Source: Bacteroidota bacterium (GTDB lineage Bacteria > Bacteroidota > Bacteroidia > Chitinophagales > Chitinophagaceae). Taken from it: 64,000 nt of DNA. The stretch lies in assembly GCA_023428755.1 (NCBI GenBank), contig JAEYWX010000010.1, forward strand, positions 62,001 through 126,000, given 5' to 3'. This document shows positions 9,399 to 18,047 of the stretch, piece by piece. The first letter of the stretch is position 1, and every line of letters begins with the position of its first letter. The position numbers and the translations under genes were made by a program. Under the pieces are notes generated by a model. It worked only from the letters and a program-made list of their open reading frames with translations, ran no database searches and was not told the origin of the DNA.

Positions 9399-9411
9399 AG
9401 AAAAGCATGTC

Positions 9412-9504
9412 TTTTTTTGGCGCTGAGAATAGAGAAAAAGAGTTGAACGCAGAGAGATTACTCTGCGGTTGTATTTGCGCTCTCATTTCTCAGCGCCAAA
9501 TTTT
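9412..9504. terminator. Nested inverted repeat, probable bidirectional terminator
   Basis: Outer arms TTTGGCGCTGAGAA (9416-9429) and TTCTCAGCGCCAAA (9487-9500) enclose a second hairpin CGCAGAG/CTCTGCG (9448-9454 and 9461-9467). T-runs lie outside both arms. It separates two converging genes. Confidence 0.7.
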
Positions 9505-10225
9505 ATCGAAACAAATTATACTTCAGAATACACCAAATAGCACGGAAGCCATCTTTCCAGTTGATCTTCTTTCCTTCAGCATAGGTACGGCCATAGTACG
9601 AAATACCCACTTCGTAAATACGTATATCGGGCTGTCGTGAAATTTTCGCTGTTACTTCCGGCTCAAATCCAAAACGTTTTTCTTTGAGATCGATTTTCTG
9701 AATGATTTCTCTCCGGAATAATTTGTAACATGTTTCCATATCTGTTAAGTTCAGATTGGTAAACATGTTGGATAAGGTAGTTAGCACCTTGTTACCGATG
9801 CTGTGCCAGAAGAATAAAATACGGTGTGCATTCCCACCCATAAAACGTGAACCATATACCACATCCGCAAAACCATCAAGCACAGGTTTCAGCAATACAT
9901 TAAACTCCTGCGGATCGTATTCGAGATCGGCATCCTGTATCACCACCAACTCACCCGTTGCTTGTTTTATACCCGTATGCAAAGCCGCACCTTTTCCTTT
10001 GTTCACTTCGTGATTGTACAATACAATTGGCAATGTTGATTGCTGCATGTACCGTTCAATAGCACCCTTTGTATCGTCGCTGCTGCAATCATTCACAATG
10101 ATCACTTCTTTTTCAATATTGTTAAGCAACTGCACGGCATTGATCTTATCCAGGATCAGGTGGATGGTTCTTGCCTCGTTGTACGCAGGAATTACAATTG
10201 AAAGTTTTTGAATGGTTGCTGTCAT
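9503..10225 (-). CDS. Family 2 glycosyltransferase, polyprenyl-phosphate sugar synthase (DPM1-like)
   Basis: From the ATG at 10225 (MTATIQKLSIVIPAYNE) the protein has 240 residues; an upstream ATG at 10243 would add six. GT-A motifs are clear: nucleotide binding VIPAYNE, NDCSSDDT, the DxD-type QDADLEYDP, and KRFGFEPEVTAKI, which is typical of dolichyl-phosphate mannose/glucose synthases. It has no C-terminal membrane helices, like the soluble DPM1 class. It probably makes polyprenyl-phosphate sugar for a GT-C enzyme such as its converging neighbour. Confidence 0.9.
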   Translation of the reverse strand: MTATIQKLSIVIPAYNEARTIHLILDKINAVQLLNNIEKEVIIVNDCSSDDTKGAIERYMQQSTLPIVLYNHEVNKGKGAALHTGIKQATGELVVIQDADLEYDPQEFNVLLKPVLDGFADVVYGSRFMGGNAHRILFFWHSIGNKVLTTLSNMFTNLNLTDMETCYKLFRREIIQKIDLKEKRFGFEPEVTAKISRQPDIRIYEVGISYYGRTYAEGKKINWKDGFRAIWCILKYNLFR

Positions 10226-10288
10226 GTAGTTGATCTGTTCCAATTAAGCTGCAAGATTACAGAATTCTGTGGCGGAAAATGTAAAAAT

Positions 10289-11524
10289 CTAAGCTTCCGG
10301 CAATGGCACTTCCAGTTGCGAAACCGGTGCGTTCTGCATTTTACGGAACAGACGCCTCGCCAAAAAGAAACAAACCAGCAGTATCACAATACTCAGGTAG
10401 CCCAGCCATTCGTACCGCATTATTTTTCCTCCCTGCCCCTGCACCACAATGATCCCGGAAATAAACGAAGCCGATGCTGTACCCAACTGTTGTACACTGC
10501 TGTTGAAACTCATAAAACTGCCACGGTGCTGCGGACTCACCACATTACTGATCATAGCCTGTGCCGCTACTCCTCTGCCGGTGGCCAATACAAACCAGAT
10601 AGCAAACAGTGTAAGCATCACCGCCACGTGTACCGGCGGCAAATTGGTAATGATCCATACAAACGCAAGTGAAGAAAGTACCGAAACAGAAAACACCTGG
10701 AACTTCCCGTATTTATCTGACAGCTTTCCCAAAATATTAGCAGCAAAAAAAGAAGAGATGCCACCAACAAGATAGATCATGGGTGTAACAACTTTTGAAT
10801 AGCCGTTATTAAATTCCATGTAAGGGTTGATGAATGGAATGATAAGGAAGTGCCCCATCATCATTAAAAAAGAAAACAACAACGCAAGTCGCTGCGTAGG
10901 ATTTTGAACCACCACCAGCAAGGCCTCAAATTTATTTCTGGTTTCATCACGCTCCCTGATATGCCCGCTCATTGCAGGAATATATTTCCAAACAAGTGGC
11001 ACAACCACAAAACCTACAATCCCCACCAGCAGAAAAGGTGCATGCCAACTTATAATGTTGGCGAGGTATAATGAAAAGGGTACACCAAATGTAGAAGCTA
11101 CTGCAAACGCACTCATAATAGCACCCATTGCTGCACCTCGTCTTTCGTATGGAATGAGATCAGCAACAATTGATAATACCTGGGCAGCAATCAATCCACC
11201 AAATAAACCAGCCAGTACACGGGCAGCAAGTAACAGTTCATATTTTGGAGCAATACCACAGGCAATGGTGCCGAGTAAAAAACCAATATATCCAAACAGC
11301 AATACTTTTTTCCGGTCGAATTGATTTACAAAAAAGGCTGCCGTAAAACCGGAGATACCTGCTGTTAACGTATAAGCGCCTACCAAAAATGTAAACTGCT
11401 GCGGCGAAATTTTAAAATAAGGCATCAGGTAATTACCCAAGGGCATCATGATCATAAAATCAAGAATGTGGGTGAAATTGATAGATGCCAGCAAAACAAT
11501 AATCAGCCGTTCATTTTTACTCAT
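10289..11524 (-). CDS. MFS transporter (DHA1-type sugar/drug efflux)
   Basis: The 411-residue protein has about 12 hydrophobic helices. The loop 2-3 motif reads QFDRKKVLLFGY, and the central loop contains ERRGAAMGAIMSA, both typical of the DHA1 / arabinose-efflux (AraJ-like) group. The substrate is unknown. The gene is transcribed away from the oxidoreductase at 11759 and has its own -7 box at 11610-11617. Confidence 0.88.
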   Translation of the reverse strand: MSKNERLIIVLLASINFTHILDFMIMMPLGNYLMPYFKISPQQFTFLVGAYTLTAGISGFTAAFFVNQFDRKKVLLFGYIGFLLGTIACGIAPKYELLLAARVLAGLFGGLIAAQVLSIVADLIPYERRGAAMGAIMSAFAVASTFGVPFSLYLANIISWHAPFLLVGIVGFVVVPLVWKYIPAMSGHIRERDETRNKFEALLVVVQNPTQRLALLFSFLMMMGHFLIIPFINPYMEFNNGYSKVVTPMIYLVGGISSFFAANILGKLSDKYGKFQVFSVSVLSSLAFVWIITNLPPVHVAVMLTLFAIWFVLATGRGVAAQAMISNVVSPQHRGSFMSFNSSVQQLGTASASFISGIIVVQGQGGKIMRYEWLGYLSIVILLVCFFLARRLFRKMQNAPVSQLEVPLPEA

Positions 11525-11609
11525 AAAAATTCAGTCCTTTAATTCGTTGGTTGCAGCAGGAGAAGGCTTTCACGGGAGATGATCATGCAGGTCACTCACG
11601 GACAAGCTG

Positions 11610-11617
11610 CAAATTTA
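11610..11617 (-). promoter_or_regulatory. Probable -7 box of the MFS transporter
   Basis: On the minus strand this reads TAAATTTG followed by CAGC. A TTG lies 16 bases upstream (plus-strand 11634-11636), the usual -33 position. The start codon is about 85 bases downstream. Confidence 0.6.
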
Positions 11618-11712
11618 CAGAAAGACGAACCAACAACAGGCAATCCTTTACACAAGCGGAAAAATCAATGAAAAGCGATTGAGTGTTCGCATTTCGCAAT
11701 TTCATTAATGCC

Positions 11713-11720
11713 TATCTTTA
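11713..11720 (+). promoter_or_regulatory. Probable -7 box of the first Gfo/Idh/MocA gene
   Basis: TATCTTTA fits TAnnTTTR. It lies just after an ATG at 11708 that opens the longest reading frame, which argues that translation begins at the later ATG (11759). Confidence 0.5.
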
Positions 11721-11758
11721 AACAGAACAATTTTTGTGGTAAAACAAATCATGTAACG

Positions 11759-13168
11759 ATGTCGTATAACAATTATTCGAGAAGAAAATTTTTAAGAGAT
11801 GCATTATTAGCATCTGCCGCTGCCGCCACTCCCGGGCTGTTGATGGGACGAAATTTTGCAGGTGCCGATAAAGTAAACCTTGCCTGCGTAGGTATTGGCA
11901 ACCGTGGTGCTGAAATTATTAAGGAACTGTATAAAACAGGACTGGCAAATATTGTGGCACTGTGCGATGTGGATATGGAAGCACCACATACGTTGGATAT
12001 TTTAAAACAGTTTCCGAATGTGCCCCGCTTTAAAGACTTCCGCCAGATGTTTGATAAGATGGGCAACCAGATTGAAGCAGTGTCGATTGGCACACCCGAT
12101 TTTTCACATTTCCCGATCACCATGATGGCGATCAAACTAGGGAAACATGTGTATGTTGAAAAACCAATGGCCCGCACTTTCCAGGAAGTAGAATTGATGA
12201 TGAAGGCGGCTGCCAAATATCCGAAGGTAGTTACACAAATGGGTAACCAGGGACATTCGGAAGCCAACTATTTCCAATTCAAAGCATGGAAAGAAGCCGG
12301 CATAATTAAAGATGTAACTGCGATTACTGCACATATGAACTCTGCAAGGCGCTGGCATGGCTGGGATCCAAAGATCACTTCCTTCCCGGCAGCACAACCC
12401 ATTCCATCAACACTTGATTGGGATGTGTGGCAAATGCAAACAGAAGGCCATACCTACAACAAAGATTTTGTAAATGGACAATGGCGTTGCTGGTACGATT
12501 TCGGCATGGGTGCATTGGGCGATTGGGGTGCACATATTATTGATACAGCACATGAGTTTCTTGATCTTGGTTTGCCGTATGAAGTGAATCCCATTCGACT
12601 GGATGGACATAACAATTTCTTCTACCCCATGTCAACCACGCTTTCGTTTAAATTTCCCAAACGTGGCAATATGCCGCCGGTAGAAATAAAATGGTTTGAT
12701 GGAGTTGATAATCTGCCACCTATTCCGGAAGGCTATGGCGTGCAAGGATTGGATCCAAATATTCCACCGCCCAGTACGGGAGCTATTCAGGCGAAATTGA
12801 ATCCCGGTAAAATTATTTACAGCAAAGAACTTACGTTCAAAGGCGGTTCGCATGGCAGCACCTTGTCGATCATTCCGGAAGCAAAAGCAAAAGACATGGC
12901 ATCGAAGCTGCCGGAGGTTCCCAAAAGTACATCGAACCACTTCGCTAACTTTTTAAAAGCATGTAAGGGCGAAGAAAAAACACGTTCACCGTTTTCAATT
13001 GCCGGTCCGTTAAGCCAGGTATTTTGTTTAGGTGTACTGGCACAGTGGACAGGCGAAAAAATTGTATTCGACAGAAACAAGAAAATCATCACCAGCAGCA
13101 AACGTGCAAATGAATTATTGATCGGCCCACCACCACGCAAAGGTTGGGAGCAGTATTATAAAGTTTAA
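11759..13168 (+). CDS. Gfo/Idh/MocA family oxidoreductase, exported
   Basis: I use the ATG at 11759, giving 469 residues. It starts with a twin-arginine-like signal (YSRRKFLRDALLASAAAA). The Rossmann fold follows (VNLACVGIGNRGAEII) and the conserved EKPMA motif sits near residue 140. The C-terminal alpha/beta domain is the GFO_IDH_MocA_C type, with GALGDWGAHIIDTAHEF near its middle. Such enzymes use NAD(P) to oxidise or reduce sugars, and several act at C3. The signal suggests export with a bound cofactor. It converges on the DUF1080 gene and belongs to the local sugar-oxidation group. Confidence 0.9.
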   Translation: MSYNNYSRRKFLRDALLASAAAATPGLLMGRNFAGADKVNLACVGIGNRGAEIIKELYKTGLANIVALCDVDMEAPHTLDILKQFPNVPRFKDFRQMFDKMGNQIEAVSIGTPDFSHFPITMMAIKLGKHVYVEKPMARTFQEVELMMKAAAKYPKVVTQMGNQGHSEANYFQFKAWKEAGIIKDVTAITAHMNSARRWHGWDPKITSFPAAQPIPSTLDWDVWQMQTEGHTYNKDFVNGQWRCWYDFGMGALGDWGAHIIDTAHEFLDLGLPYEVNPIRLDGHNNFFYPMSTTLSFKFPKRGNMPPVEIKWFDGVDNLPPIPEGYGVQGLDPNIPPPSTGAIQAKLNPGKIIYSKELTFKGGSHGSTLSIIPEAKAKDMASKLPEVPKSTSNHFANFLKACKGEEKTRSPFSIAGPLSQVFCLGVLAQWTGEKIVFDRNKKIITSSKRANELLIGPPPRKGWEQYYKV

Positions 13169-13194
13169 CTCTTGTGAGACGAGTTATATAAATA

Positions 13195-13224
13195 AAGAAG
13201 CCAACTGAAATCAGTTGGCTTCTT
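13195..13224. terminator. Bidirectional terminator between converging sugar-metabolism genes
   Basis: Perfect arms AAGAAGCCAACTGA and TCAGTTGGCTTCTT with a two-base loop. Confidence 0.85.
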
Positions 13225-13267
13225 TGTTTATAAGTTAACACTGCATCAATCACGCACTCATCATTCA

Positions 13268-14638
13268 TCATTTCAGTTCCCTGATCTTAATACTCTTAAA
13301 CCATACTTCATTGCCATGATCCTGTAACAGAATATGTCCCTTCGGTGCTTCACCAAAGTTGGTCCATACTTTGTATTTGCTGATAGCTACTAAATCACGA
13401 TAGGCCTGCGAACCACGATCGTATTCCAACACTTTCACACCGTTGAGATAATGCTCTACATGATTGTTGGGATATACAATGATGCGTGCCGTATTCCAAT
13501 TGCCCGGCTGACGTACAAAACGAGCCGTTTTATTTGCTTTAATGAGATCATACAACGAAGCCAATGTTCGGTTACCGTTACGTCCGGCTCTTGCATCGGG
13601 ATGTAACGTATCATCGAGTAACTGGTACTCCAAGCCAATAGCTGAGCCTGTAGTTTGTTCACTCAACGTAACAAAATATTTCAACCCACTGTTGGCTCCG
13701 GGTGTGAGTTTAAATTCAAACGAAAGATCGAATGCACTGTATTGTTCGGTTGTAATAATATCACCACCATTCGTTGATTCGCCACCATTTGAAGCCAGCA
13801 CTTTTAAAATTCCATCTTTCACTTCCCAGCCTTTTGCAGGAAATGTATTTTTAGTTGCACCTCTCCAGCCGTTGGTTGTTGTTCCATCAAACAACAATTT
13901 CCAGCCACTCTTTTGTTCATATGCATTCAGTGTATTCGGTACAAGATTCGCAACATACAAACCGGCAGGAAATTCCATCGGCTTGATATTTTTTGTCTGG
14001 ATGCGGATATTTTTCCAAAACATTTTGATGCCTGCATGTTCAGGCCTGCCAATTGAATGCACCTGCAGACCGATCAATCCTTCATTGGCAGTAAGTGTAT
14101 CAACGAGATAAGAAACCGGAACACCATCTAACCATGTTTTGGTGGTATTACCAATACATTCAATGCGGATTTTATGATACACATTGGGAGAGAAAAAGAT
14201 CTGCCCTTTGGGATTGTGCGATACAGGATACAACCATTGCCGTCTTGCCTCATCATATATACCTGCACTCCACTTACGGGAAGATGGATCAAAGTCGTAT
14301 TGGTAACCATACACCAGTCCTTTGCCCTTGTTGGCATTGGCATCGAAATTACTTTTGAACTGCACACCGGAGTTGGTAGTGGTATCGGTCATCATGGCTT
14401 CCAGTTCCAATACAAAATCGCCTGCAAAGCGTTGTTCGCTTACCAAAAACGAATTGGGCGAACCCTGAATAGTGGTGCCAACAATTTGTCCGTTCTCTAC
14501 TGTGTAAGGAGCCGAACCTGTCAATTGTTTCCAGCCTTTCAGCGTTTTTCCGTCAAATAATGATTGCCAGTTGTTGCTTTGCGCAAAGCTGCAGGCCGAT
14601 AAAAATAAAAATGCAATTACAAGTACTCGTCGTTTCAT
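13268..14638 (-). CDS. Double DUF1080 protein, likely 3-keto-disaccharide hydrolase
   Basis: The 456-residue product has an export signal (MKRRVLVIAFLFLSACSFAQ; the Cys could also make it a lipoprotein). Two tandem concanavalin-like DUF1080 domains follow, opening at WQSLFDGKTLKGWK (about 24) and WKLLFDGTTTNGWR (about 247). DUF1080 is now known as a 3-keto-glycoside hydrolase family, acting after a Gfo/Idh/MocA enzyme makes the 3-keto sugar. It starts nine bases after the stop of such an oxidoreductase, which supports that role. Most family members have one domain, so the duplication is notable. Confidence 0.88.
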   Translation of the reverse strand: MKRRVLVIAFLFLSACSFAQSNNWQSLFDGKTLKGWKQLTGSAPYTVENGQIVGTTIQGSPNSFLVSEQRFAGDFVLELEAMMTDTTTNSGVQFKSNFDANANKGKGLVYGYQYDFDPSSRKWSAGIYDEARRQWLYPVSHNPKGQIFFSPNVYHKIRIECIGNTTKTWLDGVPVSYLVDTLTANEGLIGLQVHSIGRPEHAGIKMFWKNIRIQTKNIKPMEFPAGLYVANLVPNTLNAYEQKSGWKLLFDGTTTNGWRGATKNTFPAKGWEVKDGILKVLASNGGESTNGGDIITTEQYSAFDLSFEFKLTPGANSGLKYFVTLSEQTTGSAIGLEYQLLDDTLHPDARAGRNGNRTLASLYDLIKANKTARFVRQPGNWNTARIIVYPNNHVEHYLNGVKVLEYDRGSQAYRDLVAISKYKVWTNFGEAPKGHILLQDHGNEVWFKSIKIRELK

Positions 14639-14647
14639 GTTGATTAT

Positions 14648-15862
14648 TTATGCGAGGTTAAATTCAGGCTTCCATGTTTCAATGGAATGTTTATAGATCG
14701 ATTGATTCATGAGGTACACACAAAATGCTGTAGTAGCACCGGTGAAAACATTGGATACAGGTTTTGAATTTTCGGAGATCGTTTTATGAAACTCCTGCAA
14801 TGCATACCAGCTTCCATCTTTTGATTTTTCGTTGAGGATGGGAATACCTCCGTCTTTATTCCATTCAATTTTGGTGGCGCCGGTAACACCATCTACTGTT
14901 TCCAATTCCCGTTTGGTTTGTTTCTCCGGATAGAAGATGCCATCGTTCATGAGCAGCTCCACGGTTCCTTTTGTTCCTTTTAGTTTAAACAAATAACCAT
15001 CACGCTCATTGCCGCAGGTGGCACCGAAGTTGCCGATCATTCCTTCTTTGTTGTAACGCAGAATGGTTTGCACATTATCAAAGGTCTCTCTGCCGTCTTT
15101 GTAGAAATCAATACCGCCGGTGCCCAGTATTTCATCAGGATGTGTATTAAATGCCCAGTTTATGAAATCAACCTGGTGTGATAACAACTCAGCTGGTAAT
15201 CCGCCCGAATATTCTTTGTACATGCGCCAATTCACTTCCTTGTCTGTATAACCCTGCGGTACAGCCCGGCGCCAGTTCCAGTTACGATCCCAGCGGCAAT
15301 CGATCTGTGTTACTTTACCGAGATAGCCTTTGTCGATCAGTTCTTTTACTTTGAAATAAAGTGGTGTGTAGCGATATTGATGGCCAACCTGCAACACTTG
15401 TTTGGGATGCTGTTGCATCAATTTCACCAATGCCAATGATTGCTCCGCATCATAGGTCATTGTTTTTTCGAGATACACCTGCTTGCCAGCCTTGATGGCC
15501 GCTGCTGCAATTTCATAATGATTGTGCAGCGGCGTAGCGATGATAACAGCATCAATACTTTTATCATCTAAAATTTTTCTGTATTCTTTTTCGTAGCGGA
15601 GATTGTTTTGTTTGTCGAGTCTCTTTGCCTGGTCAAGACGAAAAGCCAACACATCGCACAAAGCTTTCAGTTGAAATTGCTCAGGCATATTGTTCAATAC
15701 ACTGCCGAGCCCAGCTCCCCTGTCGCCGCAGCCGATAATACCAACTGTAATTCGTTTTTCTGTTTGTGTTGCTGAAAATGCATGGCTCATTTGCTGATGC
15801 AATAAAAGACCGGCACTAAGCAATCCCGATTGACGGATAAAATTTCTACGTTTCATGTGCAT
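14648..15862 (-). CDS. Second exported Gfo/Idh/MocA family oxidoreductase
   Basis: This 404-residue protein begins MHMKRRNFIRQSGLLSAG, a twin-arginine-like signal; the ATG two codons later is equally possible. The Rossmann motif is GIIGCGDRGAGLG and the conserved Lys is in LEKTMTY, where EKP is more usual. The C-terminal domain has PAELLSHQVDFINWAF. It is the first gene of a two-gene unit with the double DUF1080 protein, so it probably supplies the 3-keto substrate. It belongs to a different subgroup from the oxidoreductase at 11759. Confidence 0.9.
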   Translation of the reverse strand: MHMKRRNFIRQSGLLSAGLLLHQQMSHAFSATQTEKRITVGIIGCGDRGAGLGSVLNNMPEQFQLKALCDVLAFRLDQAKRLDKQNNLRYEKEYRKILDDKSIDAVIIATPLHNHYEIAAAAIKAGKQVYLEKTMTYDAEQSLALVKLMQQHPKQVLQVGHQYRYTPLYFKVKELIDKGYLGKVTQIDCRWDRNWNWRRAVPQGYTDKEVNWRMYKEYSGGLPAELLSHQVDFINWAFNTHPDEILGTGGIDFYKDGRETFDNVQTILRYNKEGMIGNFGATCGNERDGYLFKLKGTKGTVELLMNDGIFYPEKQTKRELETVDGVTGATKIEWNKDGGIPILNEKSKDGSWYALQEFHKTISENSKPVSNVFTGATTAFCVYLMNQSIYKHSIETWKPEFNLA

Positions 15863-15969
15863 CGTTTAGTTGTTTTCTTTTTGCCACATGCTATTCGCAT
15901 AAAATTTTCATCGGTTTCGGATATAATTTACCTCGAAAATTTTATGGCTCATTTCATGAGCTGACTAAG

Positions 15970-16968
15970 TTACGGATTCATCAGTTTTAAAAATGCAGAA
16001 CTTGCTGTGTCTGCAATGCTTCCATCCTTTTTTTTATAAATAAAATAGGCGACCATCTCCTTTCGCTTTTCTACAAATGCTAACGCCTGTTCCAAACCCA
16101 TCAGCATAAGTGCATTATCGTAAGCATCAGCAGTCATCGCATCGTTTGCATAAACGGTTACACTAATCAGTTCATTCGTTTGAGGATAACCTGTTTTGGG
16201 GTTGATGAGATGTGTGATCTTTTGACCCTTACTTTCATAATACCGACGGTAGCTGCCCGATGTAGTAATGGCACCTGCATCCAATTCAATAATCGTTTGC
16301 ATGGGATGATTTTCAAAGGCATCTTCGTTGGGCGATTCAATGCCGATCTTCATTTTTTCGCCCGATGGTTGCCTTCTTCCTTTCACTCGTATTTCACCGC
16401 CCAGTTCAACAATATAATTTTTGATACCGTTTTGTTCCAGCAATGCAGCTAACACATCCACTGAATAGCCTTGAGCAATACCATTGAGATCAATTTTTAC
16501 GCAGGGCTTCGCTTTGCTCAATCTGTTTCCTTTCAACTTCACTAAATTTGTATTTACACAAGAGAGTATGTTTTTAATAGTGGTTGCATCGGGAACGGTG
16601 TTTGTTTTTATAACACCAAATCCCCAAGCATGAACAAGAGGTTGCACTGTAATATCAAATAATCCATTTGTGGCTTTGTAGGTTGTAATTGATTTTTTTA
16701 CAACCTGCAACAAATGCTTATCAAGAAGAATTCCATTTGCAGAGTTGTTGAATTGATTGATGCGTGAATACGGTTTGTATAAAGAAAGTGAACTGTCGAG
16801 GCTCACAAGAACACTATCAATTACTGACTTTGTAACAGTGCTGTCTTCTGCATAATAAATGATGGAATAAGTTGTGCCTTGTGCTGCGCCTGTAATGGCA
16901 TAACGTTTCCATTCAACCGAACGATGCGAAGCCAACATTACAATAAAAAAAAGCAGGAACAAGCGCAT
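15970..16968 (-). CDS. apbE: FAD:protein FMN transferase
   Basis: The 332-residue protein has a short hydrophobic N-terminus and ApbE motifs: GTTYSIIYY, the FDITVQPLVHAWGFG segment, KIDLNGIAQGYSVD and the metal-binding THLINPKTGYP. ApbE attaches FMN to Ser/Thr residues of exported flavoproteins, such as subunits of Na+-NQR or fumarate-reductase-like enzymes. No target is encoded nearby. A TACATTTG box lies only four bases upstream of the ATG on the minus strand (plus 16973-16980), so the message may be nearly leaderless. Confidence 0.93.
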   Translation of the reverse strand: MRLFLLFFIVMLASHRSVEWKRYAITGAAQGTTYSIIYYAEDSTVTKSVIDSVLVSLDSSLSLYKPYSRINQFNNSANGILLDKHLLQVVKKSITTYKATNGLFDITVQPLVHAWGFGVIKTNTVPDATTIKNILSCVNTNLVKLKGNRLSKAKPCVKIDLNGIAQGYSVDVLAALLEQNGIKNYIVELGGEIRVKGRRQPSGEKMKIGIESPNEDAFENHPMQTIIELDAGAITTSGSYRRYYESKGQKITHLINPKTGYPQTNELISVTVYANDAMTADAYDNALMLMGLEQALAFVEKRKEMVAYFIYKKKDGSIADTASSAFLKLMNP

Positions 16969-17066
16969 AGAACAAATGTACCAAACAGGTTGTTTGATAA
17001 GTGTGAAAGGTAATGAGAATTAACACAGTAATTATCTGAATATGCTGCGCAAACGATTTCCCATAT

Positions 17067-17921
17067 CTACCTGTTTCGAAAGAACGATTCAGCATTTCTG
17101 TAGAATACTTTCTCTTTCTGCTTTCCTGTAAGAAAATCCAGTTGCTCAACAGCTGCTATACACTTTTGAATATCCGCATTATCTGTTCCAAACATCAATC
17201 TGTCTTCAAGACCTGCATCAACAAATTCCTTCATGATTACAGCAAAATCGTTTGCCGGAATGATATTGGGGTTATTCAATACTGAAATATCTCCATACAA
17301 ACCGGGATATGTCTTCATCATTTCGATGCATTCGCTAACGAAAGGTCCACCGCCATGCATGAGCCAAATTTTCAGGTTTGGAAACTTTTTCAACGCTTCT
17401 TTCAACAAAAGAGGACTACCCATTTCTTCTTTGAAGTTAGGACAACCATGATCGGGTCCTGCTGAGCCGGTATGTAACCCCACAGGCAAATCATATTTTT
17501 CTGCCAATGCATAGTACGGATACATCAATGTATCAGAAGAGGGGATGCCATGATACTGCGCCAGCACTTCACCAATAAAATCAATTTTCTTTTCTTTGAT
17601 CTGTTGCTCTACCCAGTTTATATCCGGCCACTCTTTACCATCTGCAAAACATAGTTGCTTACTGTAGGGCACTTTCCCATTGGGGCATGGCACAAATAAT
17701 CCATACAGAACTTTCACTTCCTTACTGCTTTGATACGCTTGCTGATCTTGCCAGGATGTGCTTACGGCAATTGTATAAACTCCGTTTGCAGCGAGATTGC
17801 TCAGTTGCTTTTCCGGAGCGGTATCGCCATGCAGGTGCACATCAAAAATTTTCCTGCTCTCTGTTTTTTCACTGCAGGAAAAAAATAGAATTAATCCCGT
17901 CAGTAGCAGCGTATATCTCAT
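17067..17921 (-). CDS. Amidohydrolase-family lipoprotein
   Basis: The 284-residue protein has a lipoprotein signal (LLLTGLILFFSC) and a TIM-barrel metal-dependent hydrolase fold. Metal ligands are visible in order: FDVHLHGD, GLHTGSAGP, WLMHGGGPF and MFGTDN. It resembles the amidohydrolase_2 / TatD-like group, whose members hydrolyse or decarboxylate small molecules. The substrate is unknown. It lies at the distal end of the sugar-oxidation region, just beyond the group II intron. Confidence 0.82.
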   Translation of the reverse strand: MRYTLLLTGLILFFSCSEKTESRKIFDVHLHGDTAPEKQLSNLAANGVYTIAVSTSWQDQQAYQSSKEVKVLYGLFVPCPNGKVPYSKQLCFADGKEWPDINWVEQQIKEKKIDFIGEVLAQYHGIPSSDTLMYPYYALAEKYDLPVGLHTGSAGPDHGCPNFKEEMGSPLLLKEALKKFPNLKIWLMHGGGPFVSECIEMMKTYPGLYGDISVLNNPNIIPANDFAVIMKEFVDAGLEDRLMFGTDNADIQKCIAAVEQLDFLTGKQKEKVFYRNAESFFRNR

Positions 17922-18047
17922 CGTTTCAATTTTTTGATTCTGATTTTTATTGCCCTTGTTGGTCGCCCAATCACCAAGGGATTCAAGAATATTAAACTAA
18001 ACTTAAATAGAATAGTAAGTTAAGAATTTTCAAGTGGTTGGTCAGGA

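Noticed and set aside
9407..9640. Plus-strand 77-codon frame after the family 39 glycosyltransferase
   Set aside because: It runs through the terminator hairpin and antisense of the GT2 gene.
10208..10672. Plus-strand open frame of 154 codons spanning the GT2-MFS gap
   Set aside because: Mostly antisense to the MFS gene and unrelated to any family I recognise.
13542..14111. Plus-strand open frame of 189 codons opposite the DUF1080 gene
   Set aside because: Antisense shadow; no signal, motif or promoter.
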